Shown: positions 16,825 to 25,688, counted from the first letter of the stretch. The stretch: 64,000 nucleotides of DNA from Dickeya chrysanthemi NCPPB 402 (GCF_000406105.1 NZ_CM001974.1:1185150-1249149), one strand, 5' to 3'. The notes: a model not told the origin generated them from the sequence alone. Numbers and translations: made by a program.

Positions 16825-17540
16825 GGTCTTACCATCCTGCGCAGGAGTGCGCGTTGAGCGATACCGGGAAGCCACGACAGCAGTCGCAGCAGTGCGCCGA
16901 ATCCGGCTGGAAAAGCGATATGTGATTTGCCCGCCGTGATGCCGCGCCGTATCGCCGCCACCGCGTGTTCTACGGTGACGAGGCCCGGCATCGCAAAGTC
17001 GTTATTACGGGTAAGCGGGGTATCGACGAAGCCCGGCGAAACGACGGTGACGGCAATGCCTTTGGGCTCCCAGTCCAGCCGCAGGCTGTCGGCAAACCAG
17101 CTCAGCGCGGCTTTCGATGCGCCGTAAGCCTCTGCGCGTGGGAAGGGCAGCCAGTGAGCCATGGAACTGACCAGCACAACGCGGCTGCCGGGCGCCAGTT
17201 GCGCCTGCAAGGCCGCCAGGCAATTGATCGGGCCGATAAAATTGGTGTTGATGACCCTGGATACCCGTTCCGGGTCGATAACACCGTGGTCGATATATTC
17301 ACAGGTTCCGGCGCACAGCACGGCCAGATCGACGCGGCAGTCGGCCAGTGCCGCATGGCAAGCCTGACTATTTGTCATATCGAATTGACGAATGGTGATA
17401 TGCGGACTGTACTGACTCAGTGTGGTCAGGCGATCGATATCTCTGCCGCAGGCGATGACGGTATGGCCTTCGTCGGCCCAGGATTTCGCCAGCCCTTCGC
17501 CAATGCCCGAGCTGGCGCCGGTGATAAGTACCGTCATCAT
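16821..17540 (-). CDS. Short-chain dehydrogenase/reductase
   Basis: A 239-residue classical SDR. It has the cofactor motif TGASSGIG near the N-terminus, an LCAG segment in place of NNAG, a catalytic Ser in LVSSMAHWLP, and YGASK with the catalytic Tyr and Lys. The start at 17540 (MMTVLITGASS) overlaps the stop of the SnoaL-like gene by 4 bases and matches the usual SDR N-terminus. It is second in the lipid-modification operon. The substrate is unknown. Confidence 0.9.
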   Translation of the reverse strand: MMTVLITGASSGIGEGLAKSWADEGHTVIACGRDIDRLTTLSQYSPHITIRQFDMTNSQACHAALADCRVDLAVLCAGTCEYIDHGVIDPERVSRVINTNFIGPINCLAALQAQLAPGSRVVLVSSMAHWLPFPRAEAYGASKAALSWFADSLRLDWEPKGIAVTVVSPGFVDTPLTRNNDFAMPGLVTVEHAVAAIRRGITAGKSHIAFPAGFGALLRLLSWLPGIAQRALLRRMVRP

Positions 17541-17971
17541 GCGCATACCCTCCTTTTCACGTGGCGAACCGCCCACCCCAGCACCGGCAGATGTTCATAA
17601 ATCATTTCACCGGCATCGTAGAAATCACGCTGGTGCGTGATGTGCGTTTGTTGCAGCTCGACGATAGAGCATCCCGACAGCGACAACGGCTTGCCGCCGG
17701 CAATACGAGGATGTGACCAGTGCATCGTCCAGCTCATGGCAAAGCGATGGGTATCGCAGACGGGATCATCGACGGTGAAATAGCATTGCGCGGTGTTTTC
17801 CAGTAAATGGGCGAAATAGCGTTGTATGGCGGGCAACCCCCGATGCTGGCCAAACGGATCGACGAGCAGGGCGTCCGGGTGATAGATCGCAGGCAGTCTC
17901 TCCAGCGGCTGGGTATCCAACCCGGCATAAAAGCCGGCAAAGTTGTCGAATACGGTTCGTAGTGTGCTCAT
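17537..17971 (-). CDS. SnoaL-like (NTF2-fold) protein
   Basis: A 144-residue small cone-barrel protein of the NTF2/SnoaL superfamily (LERLPAIYHPDALLVDPFGQ, RYFAHLLENT, FYDAGEMIYEHLPVLGWAVR). The ATG at 17971 (MSTLRTVFDNF) follows a GGGGTAA ribosome site; an upstream start at 18007 is less likely. It appears to be the first gene of the operon that runs to ybgA and overlaps the SDR gene by 4 bases. Related proteins act as isomerases or cyclases or have lost catalysis. The role here is unknown. Confidence 0.85.
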   Translation of the reverse strand: MSTLRTVFDNFAGFYAGLDTQPLERLPAIYHPDALLVDPFGQHRGLPAIQRYFAHLLENTAQCYFTVDDPVCDTHRFAMSWTMHWSHPRIAGGKPLSLSGCSIVELQQTHITHQRDFYDAGEMIYEHLPVLGWAVRHVKRRVCA

Positions 17972-18158
17972 GGGCGTTACCCCTTGCAACGGGCAATTCT
18001 GAATCAAAACGGTATAATTAAAACTTACACAAACTCGGTTTTTTGTCTAAGTTTTTTGAGGATAATTTTGTATAGTTTTTTAAAATCATGATATTAGTAT
18101 GGTCTTTGGCAGGCGGAAATACGGCTTGAAAAAGTGTGCCGGTATTGACGGCGTCGGT

Positions 18159-18221
18159 GCGAATAGCGAATAGCGAATAGCGAATAGCGAATAGCGAATA
18201 GTAAATAGCAAATAGCAAATA
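18159..18221. repeat. Nine-unit heptanucleotide tandem repeat
   Basis: Six perfect GCGAATA units (18159-18200) are followed by GTAAATA and two GCAAATA units, 63 bases in all. It lies in the 388-base gap between the MlrA-like gene and the first gene of the lipid-modification operon. The gap also has an A/T-rich part (18008-18110) with two TTTTGT(C/A)TA copies 25 bases apart (18041-18049, 18066-18074), a likely promoter/operator zone. A 7-bp unit that slips could change promoter spacing. No gene is evident in the gap. Confidence 0.9.
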
Positions 18222-18359
18222 GCGGTGTGGTTCAGCGTTTGCCGGGCGTGGTATCTGGCGATGCGTGCGTTGAGGTGCGAGCTGGCAGCAAAGGAAATTC
18301 AGTCTCGGCGTGTTGACCGGCAAGGCTCATTCAGCGCTCAGGCAGCGTACAGCGGGTGT

Positions 18360-19088
18360 TTACAATAAGATAATTTCCAGCGAGGCAACCTGCTCGCGCC
18401 ACTTTTCGATTTGTTTTTTGCGTGCCACCGTGAGTTTCCCACTGGTTACCAGCAGCCATTGCCTGTCCGGGAAAATTTCCGGCGCAGGCGTGGCTGGGGA
18501 AAGCGGCAGCACATTAATGCGATGGCCTTGTCCGGTGCGTTTCAGCGCTTCCAGCCAGATTTCACAGGGGTCGGTCAACTGCCAGCCGCCGATCAGATAA
18601 TTGTCTCCGGGCGCTTTTCGGTCGCCTTCAAGACAAAACGAGGTGTAGGAAATAATGAGACCGTCGAGTATCTCCCGCAGCGTCATAATAGCGGGAATAT
18701 TCGCCGATACGTGGCGTCGCAGCGGGCGTAATACCTCATTGACGACTTCCGGCCGGGGGTATTCGCGGCCGGTGTTGTAGATAAGCTGGCGCAGCGATTC
18801 AATGCGGCCTTCTCTGAGACGCTGGAGCATGGTTTCCTGCAATGTCGCCCAGTTATTGCTGCGTCGCGTCTGCGGGCGTTCCAGCAGCGGTTTAATCTGG
18901 CTGACGGGAACCCCTTTTTTTACCCAGTCGAGAATTTTCAACGCCTGTTGGACATCCGCATCGCTATACAGACGATGTCCCCCATCGGTACGCAGCGGTT
19001 TCAGCAGGCCGTAGCGACTCTGCCATGCCCTGAGCGTCGTGGCGTTAATACCGCAGAGTCTGGCAAATTCGCCGATGGAGTAAGACAT
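18360..19088 (-). CDS. MlrA-like MerR-family regulator
   Basis: A 242-residue regulator. The N-terminal MerR-type winged helix (YSIGEFARLCGINATTLRAW, then RYGLLKPLRTDGGHRLYSDAD) is followed by a helical linker and a C-terminal B12-binding-like domain without a clear cobalamin motif (DxHxxG not seen). Length and layout match E. coli MlrA, the activator of csgD. Here it sits directly upstream of the Cfa-type operon in the same direction; related LitR/CarH-like regulators control such clusters in other bacteria. Either role is an inference. The start may be 19088 or 19097. Confidence 0.85.
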   Translation of the reverse strand: MSYSIGEFARLCGINATTLRAWQSRYGLLKPLRTDGGHRLYSDADVQQALKILDWVKKGVPVSQIKPLLERPQTRRSNNWATLQETMLQRLREGRIESLRQLIYNTGREYPRPEVVNEVLRPLRRHVSANIPAIMTLREILDGLIISYTSFCLEGDRKAPGDNYLIGGWQLTDPCEIWLEALKRTGQGHRINVLPLSPATPAPEIFPDRQWLLVTSGKLTVARKKQIEKWREQVASLEIILL

Positions 19089-19283
19089 AGAGTGCATCCG
19101 CTGAAAACTATTTTGTTTGATATATTACGAATATTTTAGCGCTGAATGAAGCCGGGCCGGCGTGCGTAGTTTGTGCGACGCGTTCAATATGTCTGGCGTG
19201 AAGTGAGGATAGGGGACTGGAGCATACAACAGAAAGCGCTATAACGGCGCTTTCTCCACGTAACTTGTGAGCATAACCTGATA

Positions 19284-20423
19284 TCAAAGCGGCTCTGTGT
19301 CTGGAACCCCACTCACCCGTATCGGCTCTTTGACGGCGTTGACGGCGAGAAGACGCTGAAGAGCGGAGATCGCGGTGTCAGTGAGTTCATGGCCTTTGGT
19401 GAGCACCATTAAGTCGTTGGTGGTCCGGATGTCTTCATCCACCACCCAGCCGGGCTTCAATTCGCTAATGCGTGCAGAGCGAACGCCGGCCACGTTAGCG
19501 CGAAAATTAGTCAGGGTTTTGATGATGTACTCGGGGATCGGCGGCTTTACCGCGCGCAGGATTTCCCCTGGGTGCTCCAGACCCAGCCCCCGGGCTGCGT
19601 GGCGTTCCAGTTCAAGAGCGGCGCGCAAGAGCTGAGCGCCACGGATCACCTCTGTGGGCGCGCTGGATGGGGCCGGTTTGGCCTGGTAGCGGATAATCTC
19701 GGCTACCAGCTCAAGGCGGGGAATGTGTTCTACCAGACGACCCGCGACATCCGGATGTTCCAGGAGGAGTTTTTTCTCGTCCTCCGATAGCTTGCGCTGA
19801 GCTGCATCGGCCTGGACGATGTCGGCGGGGATACCGACACAGCCGATTTGGCTCAATGAGGCGGCAATGGTGTATATCCAACTATCGGGCCACTCCAGCT
19901 TGGGCAGTGCGTGGCGGACACAGGACTGGGCGAAGGCTGCCCGCTGAAAAGCCCATGGAGCAACCATGGCGAGCACGTCGGTTAGCGTTTTGACCGAGGC
20001 GGTAAGGGTGGTTTCCAGTAATTCCTTTTCCGCGCACACGAGACGATACTGACTGACGGCGTCGTTAAGCGTTGAAACCAGTTCCTCCTTGGGGCACGGT
20101 TTGCAGAGGTAGCGGAAGATGGCCCCCTTGTTGATGGCCGCGATGGAGGATTCCACGTCGGCCTGCCCGGTGAGGAGAATACGCACACTGTCGGGGGAGA
20201 TTTCCCGCGCTTTGGCGAGGAAAGCGGCGCCGTCCATGCCGGGCATGCGCATGTCGGACATGATTACGGCAAAACGCTTACCCCAGCGAATGGCGTCCAG
20301 GCCGGCTTCACCACTGTGAGCCACAACTACGTCGAATTCGCCAAAGAGGTTTCGCTCCATTGCAGCGAGCACATTGGGTTCATCATCTACGCACAGCACC
20401 CGGGGCAAGGCAGTTTCAGTCAT
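19284..20423 (-). CDS. Response regulator with degenerate HD-GYP output domain
   Basis: A 379-residue protein. The receiver domain (about 7-125) has phospho-acceptor D57 (MSDMRMPGMDG), the switch Thr in LLTGQ and Lys in LCKPC. The second half follows the HD-GYP scaffold (SLSQIGCVGIPADIV, HPDVAGRLVEHIPRLELVAEII), but the HD pair of 'LLHDIGK' is replaced by SQ and no GYP follows. Cyclic-di-GMP hydrolysis is therefore unlikely, and a regulatory or decoy role is inferred. Its start overlaps the HDOD gene by 8 bases. It is last in the FIST-kinase operon. Confidence 0.85.
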   Translation of the reverse strand: MTETALPRVLCVDDEPNVLAAMERNLFGEFDVVVAHSGEAGLDAIRWGKRFAVIMSDMRMPGMDGAAFLAKAREISPDSVRILLTGQADVESSIAAINKGAIFRYLCKPCPKEELVSTLNDAVSQYRLVCAEKELLETTLTASVKTLTDVLAMVAPWAFQRAAFAQSCVRHALPKLEWPDSWIYTIAASLSQIGCVGIPADIVQADAAQRKLSEDEKKLLLEHPDVAGRLVEHIPRLELVAEIIRYQAKPAPSSAPTEVIRGAQLLRAALELERHAARGLGLEHPGEILRAVKPPIPEYIIKTLTNFRANVAGVRSARISELKPGWVVDEDIRTTNDLMVLTKGHELTDTAISALQRLLAVNAVKEPIRVSGVPDTEPL

Positions 20424-21513
20424 TGAGAGTTTCCTGCGTGTGGGCGAGCATCGCCTGCCACTGCGGCAGTTTGTTCAGCACGCCAGTTTGTTCGAGATAG
20501 TCCAGATCGAGGACACCGTTGTTGGCGAGAGTGACCGCGACATGCACGGCACCGATCACGCCGAAGGCTTTTTCTGTAGAACGGGAAGGCTGCGCATGAC
20601 AGGCCACGGCTTCCACGATGTCCACGGGCAACCCCCACAAGGCCAGCAGATACGCGCCTACCGTGGCGTGTATGGGGGGGGTGCAGCGAGTTGTGGTGGT
20701 TTCATAGTTCACCTCCCTCATTTCGGGGATGAACAGCGCAATGTTGGCGAGTAAGGCGGCGGTCGCCTCCAGTCCTTGGTGGCCGGAAATGCGGGCTGCC
20801 AGGGTAGAAGCGAGCTGGGCGTGTTGTTGTAGCTGGTCCACATAGGGGGCCGTCTTCACATCTGCGAAGACCTGAGAAGCCAGGACGAGTAGCTTCACCT
20901 GATCCAGACCCAAGTGGGTGATGGCGTTGCCGATATCATTAATGTGACCGCCTCTGGCGAACCAGGCCGAGTTAGCAAGCTGCATAATCTTGGCGCTCAG
21001 AGCTGGATCACTGCCCAGCAGCCCGGCGATCTGTCGGGTATCACTGGCAGGATCGGCAAGGAGAAGGCTTATTTCGGTGAACACGTTGGGCGAGGCAGGC
21101 AGCCTGCTGGTGCGGCCCACTATCTCGACCAGCGTTGGGTCCTGAAACCTGTCGCGCAGGGCCAGAGCGTTGCCTACCATCGCCAGCAGCACCGTGCTGT
21201 CGCAGGGTTTGGAAACAAAGCGATGGGCCACGTCCAGCATGCGCAAGGTGGCCTCAGGCTCAGAGTAGCCAGACAGGATGATACGTATGGTGCCGGGCCA
21301 ACGGTTGCGTACCTGAGAAAGCAGCTCTGCGCCATCCATGAAGGGCATGCGCATGTCGGATACCACTACGTCGGCCGGTTTTTCCTCCAGCATCGTAAGT
21401 GCTTCATGACCACTATTGGCGAAGCGGCATTCCCAGTCGGTGTCTTGCATCATGAGGGCCCGTTCAATACCGGAGAGCACCCGACTTTCGTCATCGACGA
21501 ACATCACTTGCAT
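20416..21513 (-). CDS. Response regulator with HDOD output domain
   Basis: A 365-residue protein starting [10 protein letters not shown] at 21513. The receiver domain has phospho-acceptor D53 (VVSDMRMPFMDG), Ser in ILSGYSEP and the KPC lysine. The remainder (about 145-340) is an HDOD domain (FTEISLLLADPASDTRQIAG, LLGSDPALSAKIMQLANSAW, AITHLGLDQVKLLVL), a metal-free relative of HD hydrolases common in signalling. The frame stays open upstream to 21888 inside the kinase gene, but only the stretch from 21513 is protein-like. It overlaps the kinase stop by 10 bases. Confidence 0.88.
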   Translation of the reverse strand: MQVMFVDDESRVLSGIERALMMQDTDWECRFANSGHEALTMLEEKPADVVVSDMRMPFMDGAELLSQVRNRWPGTIRIILSGYSEPEATLRMLDVAHRFVSKPCDSTVLLAMVGNALALRDRFQDPTLVEIVGRTSRLPASPNVFTEISLLLADPASDTRQIAGLLGSDPALSAKIMQLANSAWFARGGHINDIGNAITHLGLDQVKLLVLASQVFADVKTAPYVDQLQQHAQLASTLAARISGHQGLEATAALLANIALFIPEMREVNYETTTTRCTPPIHATVGAYLLALWGLPVDIVEAVACHAQPSRSTEKAFGVIGAVHVAVTLANNGVLDLDYLEQTGVLNKLPQWQAMLAHTQETLND

Positions 21514-22634
21514 GCAGGGCAATCCTCTTTGTGGCAGTGAAGGGGCAGTTGCAGGATGAACGTCGTGCCCACACCTTCTTCCGACTCGCAACGGATCCGT
21601 CCATCGTGTTTGTCCACTACGGTCGAATAGACAATGGCGAGACCCTGGCCCGTGCCTTTGCCTACGGCTTTGGTCGTGAAGAAGGGATCGAAGATGCGGT
21701 CGCGGATCCCGGCGGGAATACCGCTGCCGTCGTCTTTGATTCGGATCTCCATATGCTCGCCGTTCCGTGCTGCTGATACGATGATGTGGCCTTTTTCTTT
21801 GACGCCTTCCTGGATGGTGTCTGCGATAGCGTGGGCGGCGTTCACTACCAGGTTGAGAATGGACTGACCAATCATGTCGCGCAGACACGGCAGTTGCGGC
21901 AAATCGTCCTCGAAGCGTGTCTCAAGTTCCGCCACGTATTTCCATTCGTTGCGGGCGACGGTCACCGTGGTGTTGATGACCTCGCGCACATCCACCATTT
22001 CCTTCTCGTTATGAGAAGGGTGGGAGAATTCCTTCATGGCGGCCACGATCTTGGCAATATGACCCAGGCCCTCCAGTGATTCGTCTAAAGCGCTTGGAAT
22101 CTGGCGGCGCAGGAACTCCACTTTAGTGCGCCTGAGGGCCGCATCGAATTCCAACACCGTGGGCTCTTCGGCCATTTTTCCCCGCGTAACCTCAGCCAGT
22201 GCCAGAGCGGAATCCAACAGGCTTAGCAGGGAAACGGTAGCGGTCTTAACGAAACCCACATTGTCGCAGACGTATTGGGTTGGCGTGTTGATTTCGTGGG
22301 CGATGCCGGCGGCGAGTTGGCCGATGGACTCCATTTTCTGCGCCTGTAGCAACTGGGCCTGGGTGAAGCGCAGCTCGGTCAGCGCTTTTTCTAACTCTTG
22401 TCGTTCGTTTTCCAACTCCAGGGTTTTACGGGCGACCACCTTCTCCAGGCCTACATTCTGCTCCAGGATGGCAAAAGGCGTTGCGTGACTGTGCCGGGCC
22501 TCCTGTGCGATGCGGCGCTTGAGTACATCAATAGTCTTGTCCCGGGCGGCGAGCTTGCGTTCGTATTCGGCAACGGAGAGTCCTATGACGGACGTTTCGG
22601 AAAATGTTCCTTCAGTCAACGTCTTGTCCTCCAA
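21504..22634 (-). CDS. Sensor histidine kinase without an input domain
   Basis: A 376-residue soluble kinase with no membrane helix. An N-terminal coiled coil (about 20-105; [20 protein letters not shown]) leads to the H-box [12 protein letters not shown] with phospho-acceptor H113. The ATP-binding domain shows [10 protein letters not shown] (N-box), IKDDGSGIP (G1), IFDPFFTTK (F-box) and GTGQGLAI (G2). It lacks its own sensor domain, so it probably takes its signal from the FIST protein encoded immediately upstream, which it overlaps by 23 bases. It likely phosphorylates the two receivers downstream. Confidence 0.93.
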   Translation of the reverse strand: MEDKTLTEGTFSETSVIGLSVAEYERKLAARDKTIDVLKRRIAQEARHSHATPFAILEQNVGLEKVVARKTLELENERQELEKALTELRFTQAQLLQAQKMESIGQLAAGIAHEINTPTQYVCDNVGFVKTATVSLLSLLDSALALAEVTRGKMAEEPTVLEFDAALRRTKVEFLRRQIPSALDESLEGLGHIAKIVAAMKEFSHPSHNEKEMVDVREVINTTVTVARNEWKYVAELETRFEDDLPQLPCLRDMIGQSILNLVVNAAHAIADTIQEGVKEKGHIIVSAARNGEHMEIRIKDDGSGIPAGIRDRIFDPFFTTKAVGKGTGQGLAIVYSTVVDKHDGRIRCESEEGVGTTFILQLPLHCHKEDCPACK

Positions 22635-23736
22635 TGGCGATGCCCGTGAATGTCTGATTCACGTGCAATCCGTTGTATTGCTCGCCGTAAGTGGAAAAGC
22701 CCACTACCCGGTTTTGCATCATGACGTTGCCAATCTGCTGTTCAAGCCCTTCCTGTTCGAACTGGAGACGACGCAGGATGCAATCGCAGCCAATGATTAT
22801 CGCGGGCTCCGGAATTGTCTCGCGGACCTTGTCAAAGGCCTGCTGGAGGGTTTGGACCGGGTCCTCCGCTTTGCCGATAGCGACGATCAGTCCTTCCTCG
22901 ATGGCGCAGTAGCAAGTGAGAGAGAGGTCTTCGTTCCACTTCTGTATGGAACGGACGTAGGGCTCATCGCCGAAAGAGAGCACCAGCGGGTGGCGGGAAA
23001 AGACGGTCGGCGTCAATTCGTTCACCGTCAGGCCCAGGGCTTCCGCGTAAACCTGAGCGGCAGGTTCGCCGTTTATCTCCAGGATGAGCCGCTTCTCCGG
23101 GTCGGCTTCGGTGATGACGAGCTCCACCTCGCTGGGCTCGAAGTGCTGCACCTTGAAGGTGGTGACGGGCGAACTGGTCTCGATAACGGCGAATACGGCT
23201 GCATCGGAAATGAATCGTCCATTTCCATCATAGACGTGAGTCTTCTCGAAACGCAGGTCATCGCCAGCGGAACCGCCGATGATAGGAACGTTGCCGATCT
23301 GCTGGTAGAGGTTCGCAACCAGGCGCTCTTCAACCATAGAAAGACCGTCTACCAGCAGCAGGCCGAAGCGATGCAGGTTCGGCCTGGCCTCGGTATCAAG
23401 GCGAATGGCTTCGGCGATGTCGGCTATTACCGAGGTGTAGTTAACCAAAGGCTGAATCATGAAGGCGTGAGTGCGAAAGTCTTTGCCCAGCCCCAGACCC
23501 AACAGTCCGGAGTGCTGGAAGCCTTCTATACCAATCTGACCAGAAGACGTGCAACCTATGCAGGAACAGGAGAAGGTGTTCTTCAACTCCCGACCCAGGA
23601 TGTCCAGGTCGTAGTCTGGAGAACAGAAAAAAATGACGGTATCGATGCCTTCATGACCAATCTGGCTGGCAAACTCGGCGACAGCCTGAACCGGGTTCGG
23701 CGATTCGCTACTGGCATATTTGGGTTGGAAATTCAT
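22612..23736 (-). CDS. FIST-domain sensor protein
   Basis: A 374-residue cytoplasmic protein with FIST_N (about 30-220; CIGCTSSGQIG, PIIGGSAGDDL) and FIST_C (about 225-355; AQVYAEALGL, YGEQYNGLHVNQTF). FIST proteins bind small ligands. One group, NosP, binds heme and nitric oxide and controls an adjacent NahK-type kinase. The gene opens a four-gene operon with a kinase lacking a sensor, the same logic. Whether this protein binds heme/NO or another ligand such as an amino acid cannot be read from the sequence. Confidence 0.9.
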   Translation of the reverse strand: MNFQPKYASSESPNPVQAVAEFASQIGHEGIDTVIFFCSPDYDLDILGRELKNTFSCSCIGCTSSGQIGIEGFQHSGLLGLGLGKDFRTHAFMIQPLVNYTSVIADIAEAIRLDTEARPNLHRFGLLLVDGLSMVEERLVANLYQQIGNVPIIGGSAGDDLRFEKTHVYDGNGRFISDAAVFAVIETSSPVTTFKVQHFEPSEVELVITEADPEKRLILEINGEPAAQVYAEALGLTVNELTPTVFSRHPLVLSFGDEPYVRSIQKWNEDLSLTCYCAIEEGLIVAIGKAEDPVQTLQQAFDKVRETIPEPAIIIGCDCILRRLQFEQEGLEQQIGNVMMQNRVVGFSTYGEQYNGLHVNQTFTGIAIGGQDVD

Positions 23737-24241
23737 GACGAGTTTTCCTTGTACTAAGTAGAAGCCTTCGTCTGCGCTCCTGCATTCTTCAGTTATCCTC
23801 TGTCAGTATCCTTCTGCCCTTTTTCCCTCTTCAGAGAGGGTAGGCGGTGGTGGTGCAAATAGCAAATATGTAGAATTTTATCTTATCTATGGATATTAGC
23901 AGGGCTGCGCCTTCCATCGTTATGGATAGCCCTGTAATGCGTGCTGGTAGTCAGAAAATGCTACATGAACAGGCAGACAAACCGCCTTCGGGAAGAGTAA
24001 GTGCTTTCGGGCTATGGCACATCCAATGCGCTTATTCATAGTAGCGAAAATGAAAAATGATTATTTTCTTTGAACTGAACCTGGCTGGCACCGGTGATAA
24101 ACGTTGCTTTAGCACTATGCATGAACTATGCATGAACCCCCGATGGCCAGGTTTATCCACGGTTGTTGCCGTCCGGCAGCGAGGCACGATAGGCTTAATC
24201 TTCTTTAAATTCCCCCGCATATTCAGGAGAAAACCGAAGCG
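23737..24241. other. Intergenic region between divergent FIST and DUF3750 genes
   Basis: About 500 bases with no convincing gene. It must hold the promoters of the FIST operon (minus) and of the DUF3750 gene (plus). The part at 23860-23900 is A/T-rich. An exact 11-base tandem duplication, ACTATGCATGA, lies at 24114-24124 and 24125-24135. AGGAGA at 24227-24232 is the ribosome site for the gene at 24242. Nothing else recognisable is seen. Confidence 0.6.
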
Positions 24242-25021
24242 ATGAATTACCTCAAGGTAGTGGGTGTCGTTTTTATCGGTGTGTTGATTTTGTCATTTGG
24301 GCGCAGCCTGGCGCAGGCCACATGGCGTGAGGATAAGGCGAGCGTTTCAGGCCAGAGTATTTGGACGGCGCGACGCGACTCTGCCGGTATCGCGCCGGAT
24401 CCGGCGGCTCTGAGCAATATTGCGATTGTGCAGGTTTATACCGCGCCTACCTACGGCTGGCGCGGGCTGGTGGCGGTTCACCCCTGGATTATCATCAAAA
24501 AAGCGGGGGAAACCCGTTTTCAGCGTTACGAGGTGATCGGTTGGGGCGGCGATGAGGTTATTCGCCGTAACTATAGCGTGCCCGACGGATTCTGGTTCGG
24601 CTCAACGCCGCGGTTATTGGTTGAACATCGCGGGGCGAGTGCCGCCGCCATGATCCCGAAAATAGAAGCGGCGATCAGCCGCTACCCCTGGCCGCACACC
24701 TATCACGCCTGGCCCGGCCCGAATAGCAATACCTTTATGGCGCATATCGGCCGGGAAGTGCCGGAATTGAAACTGGACCTGCCGGCGAATGCCATCGGTA
24801 AGGATTTTCGCTCGTTAACCCACCCGGTGGGATTGCCGCCGTCGGGAAGAGGTGTACAGGTTTCACTGCTCGGTGTGCTGGGCCTGACGCTGGGAGTGGA
24901 AGAGGGCGTTGAAGTCAACATTCTGGGGGCGAACCTGGGGCTGGATTTCAACCCGCCTGCGCTGCGTTTGCCGTTTATCGGCCGCCTGGGCTATGACAAT
25001 ACGACAACGCATGAAGGATAA
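24242..25021 (+). CDS. DUF3750 family protein
   Basis: A 259-residue protein beginning with a hydrophobic segment (VVGVVFIGVLILSFGRSLAQ), an uncleaved anchor or signal peptide, so it is probably envelope-located. The conserved DUF3750 core follows: AIVQVYTAPTYGWRGLVAVH, YEVIGWGG, PYPWPHTYHAWPGPNSNT-like text (seen as RYPWPHTYHAWPGPNSNTF), and GVEEGVEVNILGANLGLDF. Conserved His and Asn residues give it the look of a hydrolase or peptidase-like fold, but no function is established. It stands alone. Confidence 0.85.
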   Translation: MNYLKVVGVVFIGVLILSFGRSLAQATWREDKASVSGQSIWTARRDSAGIAPDPAALSNIAIVQVYTAPTYGWRGLVAVHPWIIIKKAGETRFQRYEVIGWGGDEVIRRNYSVPDGFWFGSTPRLLVEHRGASAAAMIPKIEAAISRYPWPHTYHAWPGPNSNTFMAHIGREVPELKLDLPANAIGKDFRSLTHPVGLPPSGRGVQVSLLGVLGLTLGVEEGVEVNILGANLGLDFNPPALRLPFIGRLGYDNTTTHEG

Positions 25022-25268
25022 ACGCTGACGCAGCCACGTCTGGGTGGGTTGCCGTCCACTGGCAAAACGCAGCGGGGGGCTGTGATGGTGATTTCACAGT
25101 GGTAGTGATTTGATAAAAAATCACTTTTAATGAATAAATAGGCATTATCTTATAGATCTGGATCATCTTTTCCCGCCGCCAACGCGATTATGTTGGTCAT
25201 TCCACTGCGCGAACGTGATGCGAACCGGAGTGGAAAACCACAGAATTCAATCGCCAGAAGGAGGGAAC

Positions 25269-25688
25269 ATGCTGGATCATTTGAGTATTCCGGTGTCTGA
25301 TCTGAGTCGCAGTCGGCGGTTTTATGAGCAGGCGTTAAAGCCATTAGGGTTCGAACAGGTTAAGGACATGAAATTCGCCGTGAGCTTCGGCGTATTGATG
25401 GGATACGGCCTGTCTTCCGATCCGGGCGGCGAATTCTGGATTTTTCAGGGTGAGGTGCCATCGCACCCACCGGCGCATTTTGCTTTCAGCGCCGAATCGA
25501 GAGCGGAAGTGGATGCGTTTTTTGCTGCGGCGGTAGCGGCGGGCGGGGTGGATAACGGCCAGCCCGGCGTGCGTACTCAATATCACCCTGATTACTATGC
25601 CGCCTTTGTCCGTGATCCGGATGGCTACAATATCGAAGCGGTGTTTCACCGGGCGCCGTCGCTGGCCGGTAATCGTTTATGCGCTTAA
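25269..25688 (+). CDS. VOC-family (glyoxalase/bleomycin-resistance) protein
   Basis: A 139-residue vicinal-oxygen-chelate protein with two beta-alpha-beta-beta-beta units. It starts MLDHLSIPVSDLSRSRRFYE and ends with YYAAFVRDPDGYNIEAVFH. Candidate metal ligands are His4 and the Glu in NIEAVFH. The start is fixed by a strong AAGGAGG (25258-25264). Family members include glyoxalases, dioxygenases and resistance proteins; this one cannot be placed further. It is a single gene ahead of the TPP riboswitch. Confidence 0.88.
   Translation: MLDHLSIPVSDLSRSRRFYEQALKPLGFEQVKDMKFAVSFGVLMGYGLSSDPGGEFWIFQGEVPSHPPAHFAFSAESRAEVDAFFAAAVAAGGVDNGQPGVRTQYHPDYYAAFVRDPDGYNIEAVFHRAPSLAGNRLCA

Noticed and set aside
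18159..18221. Possible CRISPR array
   Set aside because: Units are 7 bp with no spacers, and there are no cas genes in the window.
18018..18323. Minus-strand open frame reading through the heptamer repeat (LFAIRYSLFAIR)
   Set aside because: The periodic peptide is just a translation of the DNA repeat; there is no ribosome site or conserved domain.
19231..19255. AGAAAGCGC/GCGCTTTCT hairpin as terminator of the FIST operon
   Set aside because: The stem is present after the last gene, but the minus-strand downstream sequence lacks a run of T, so it is too weak to annotate.
22510..23757. Plus-strand open frame of about 415 codons opposite the FIST gene
   Set aside because: The minus strand encodes a clear FIST protein; the opposite frame shows no family features.
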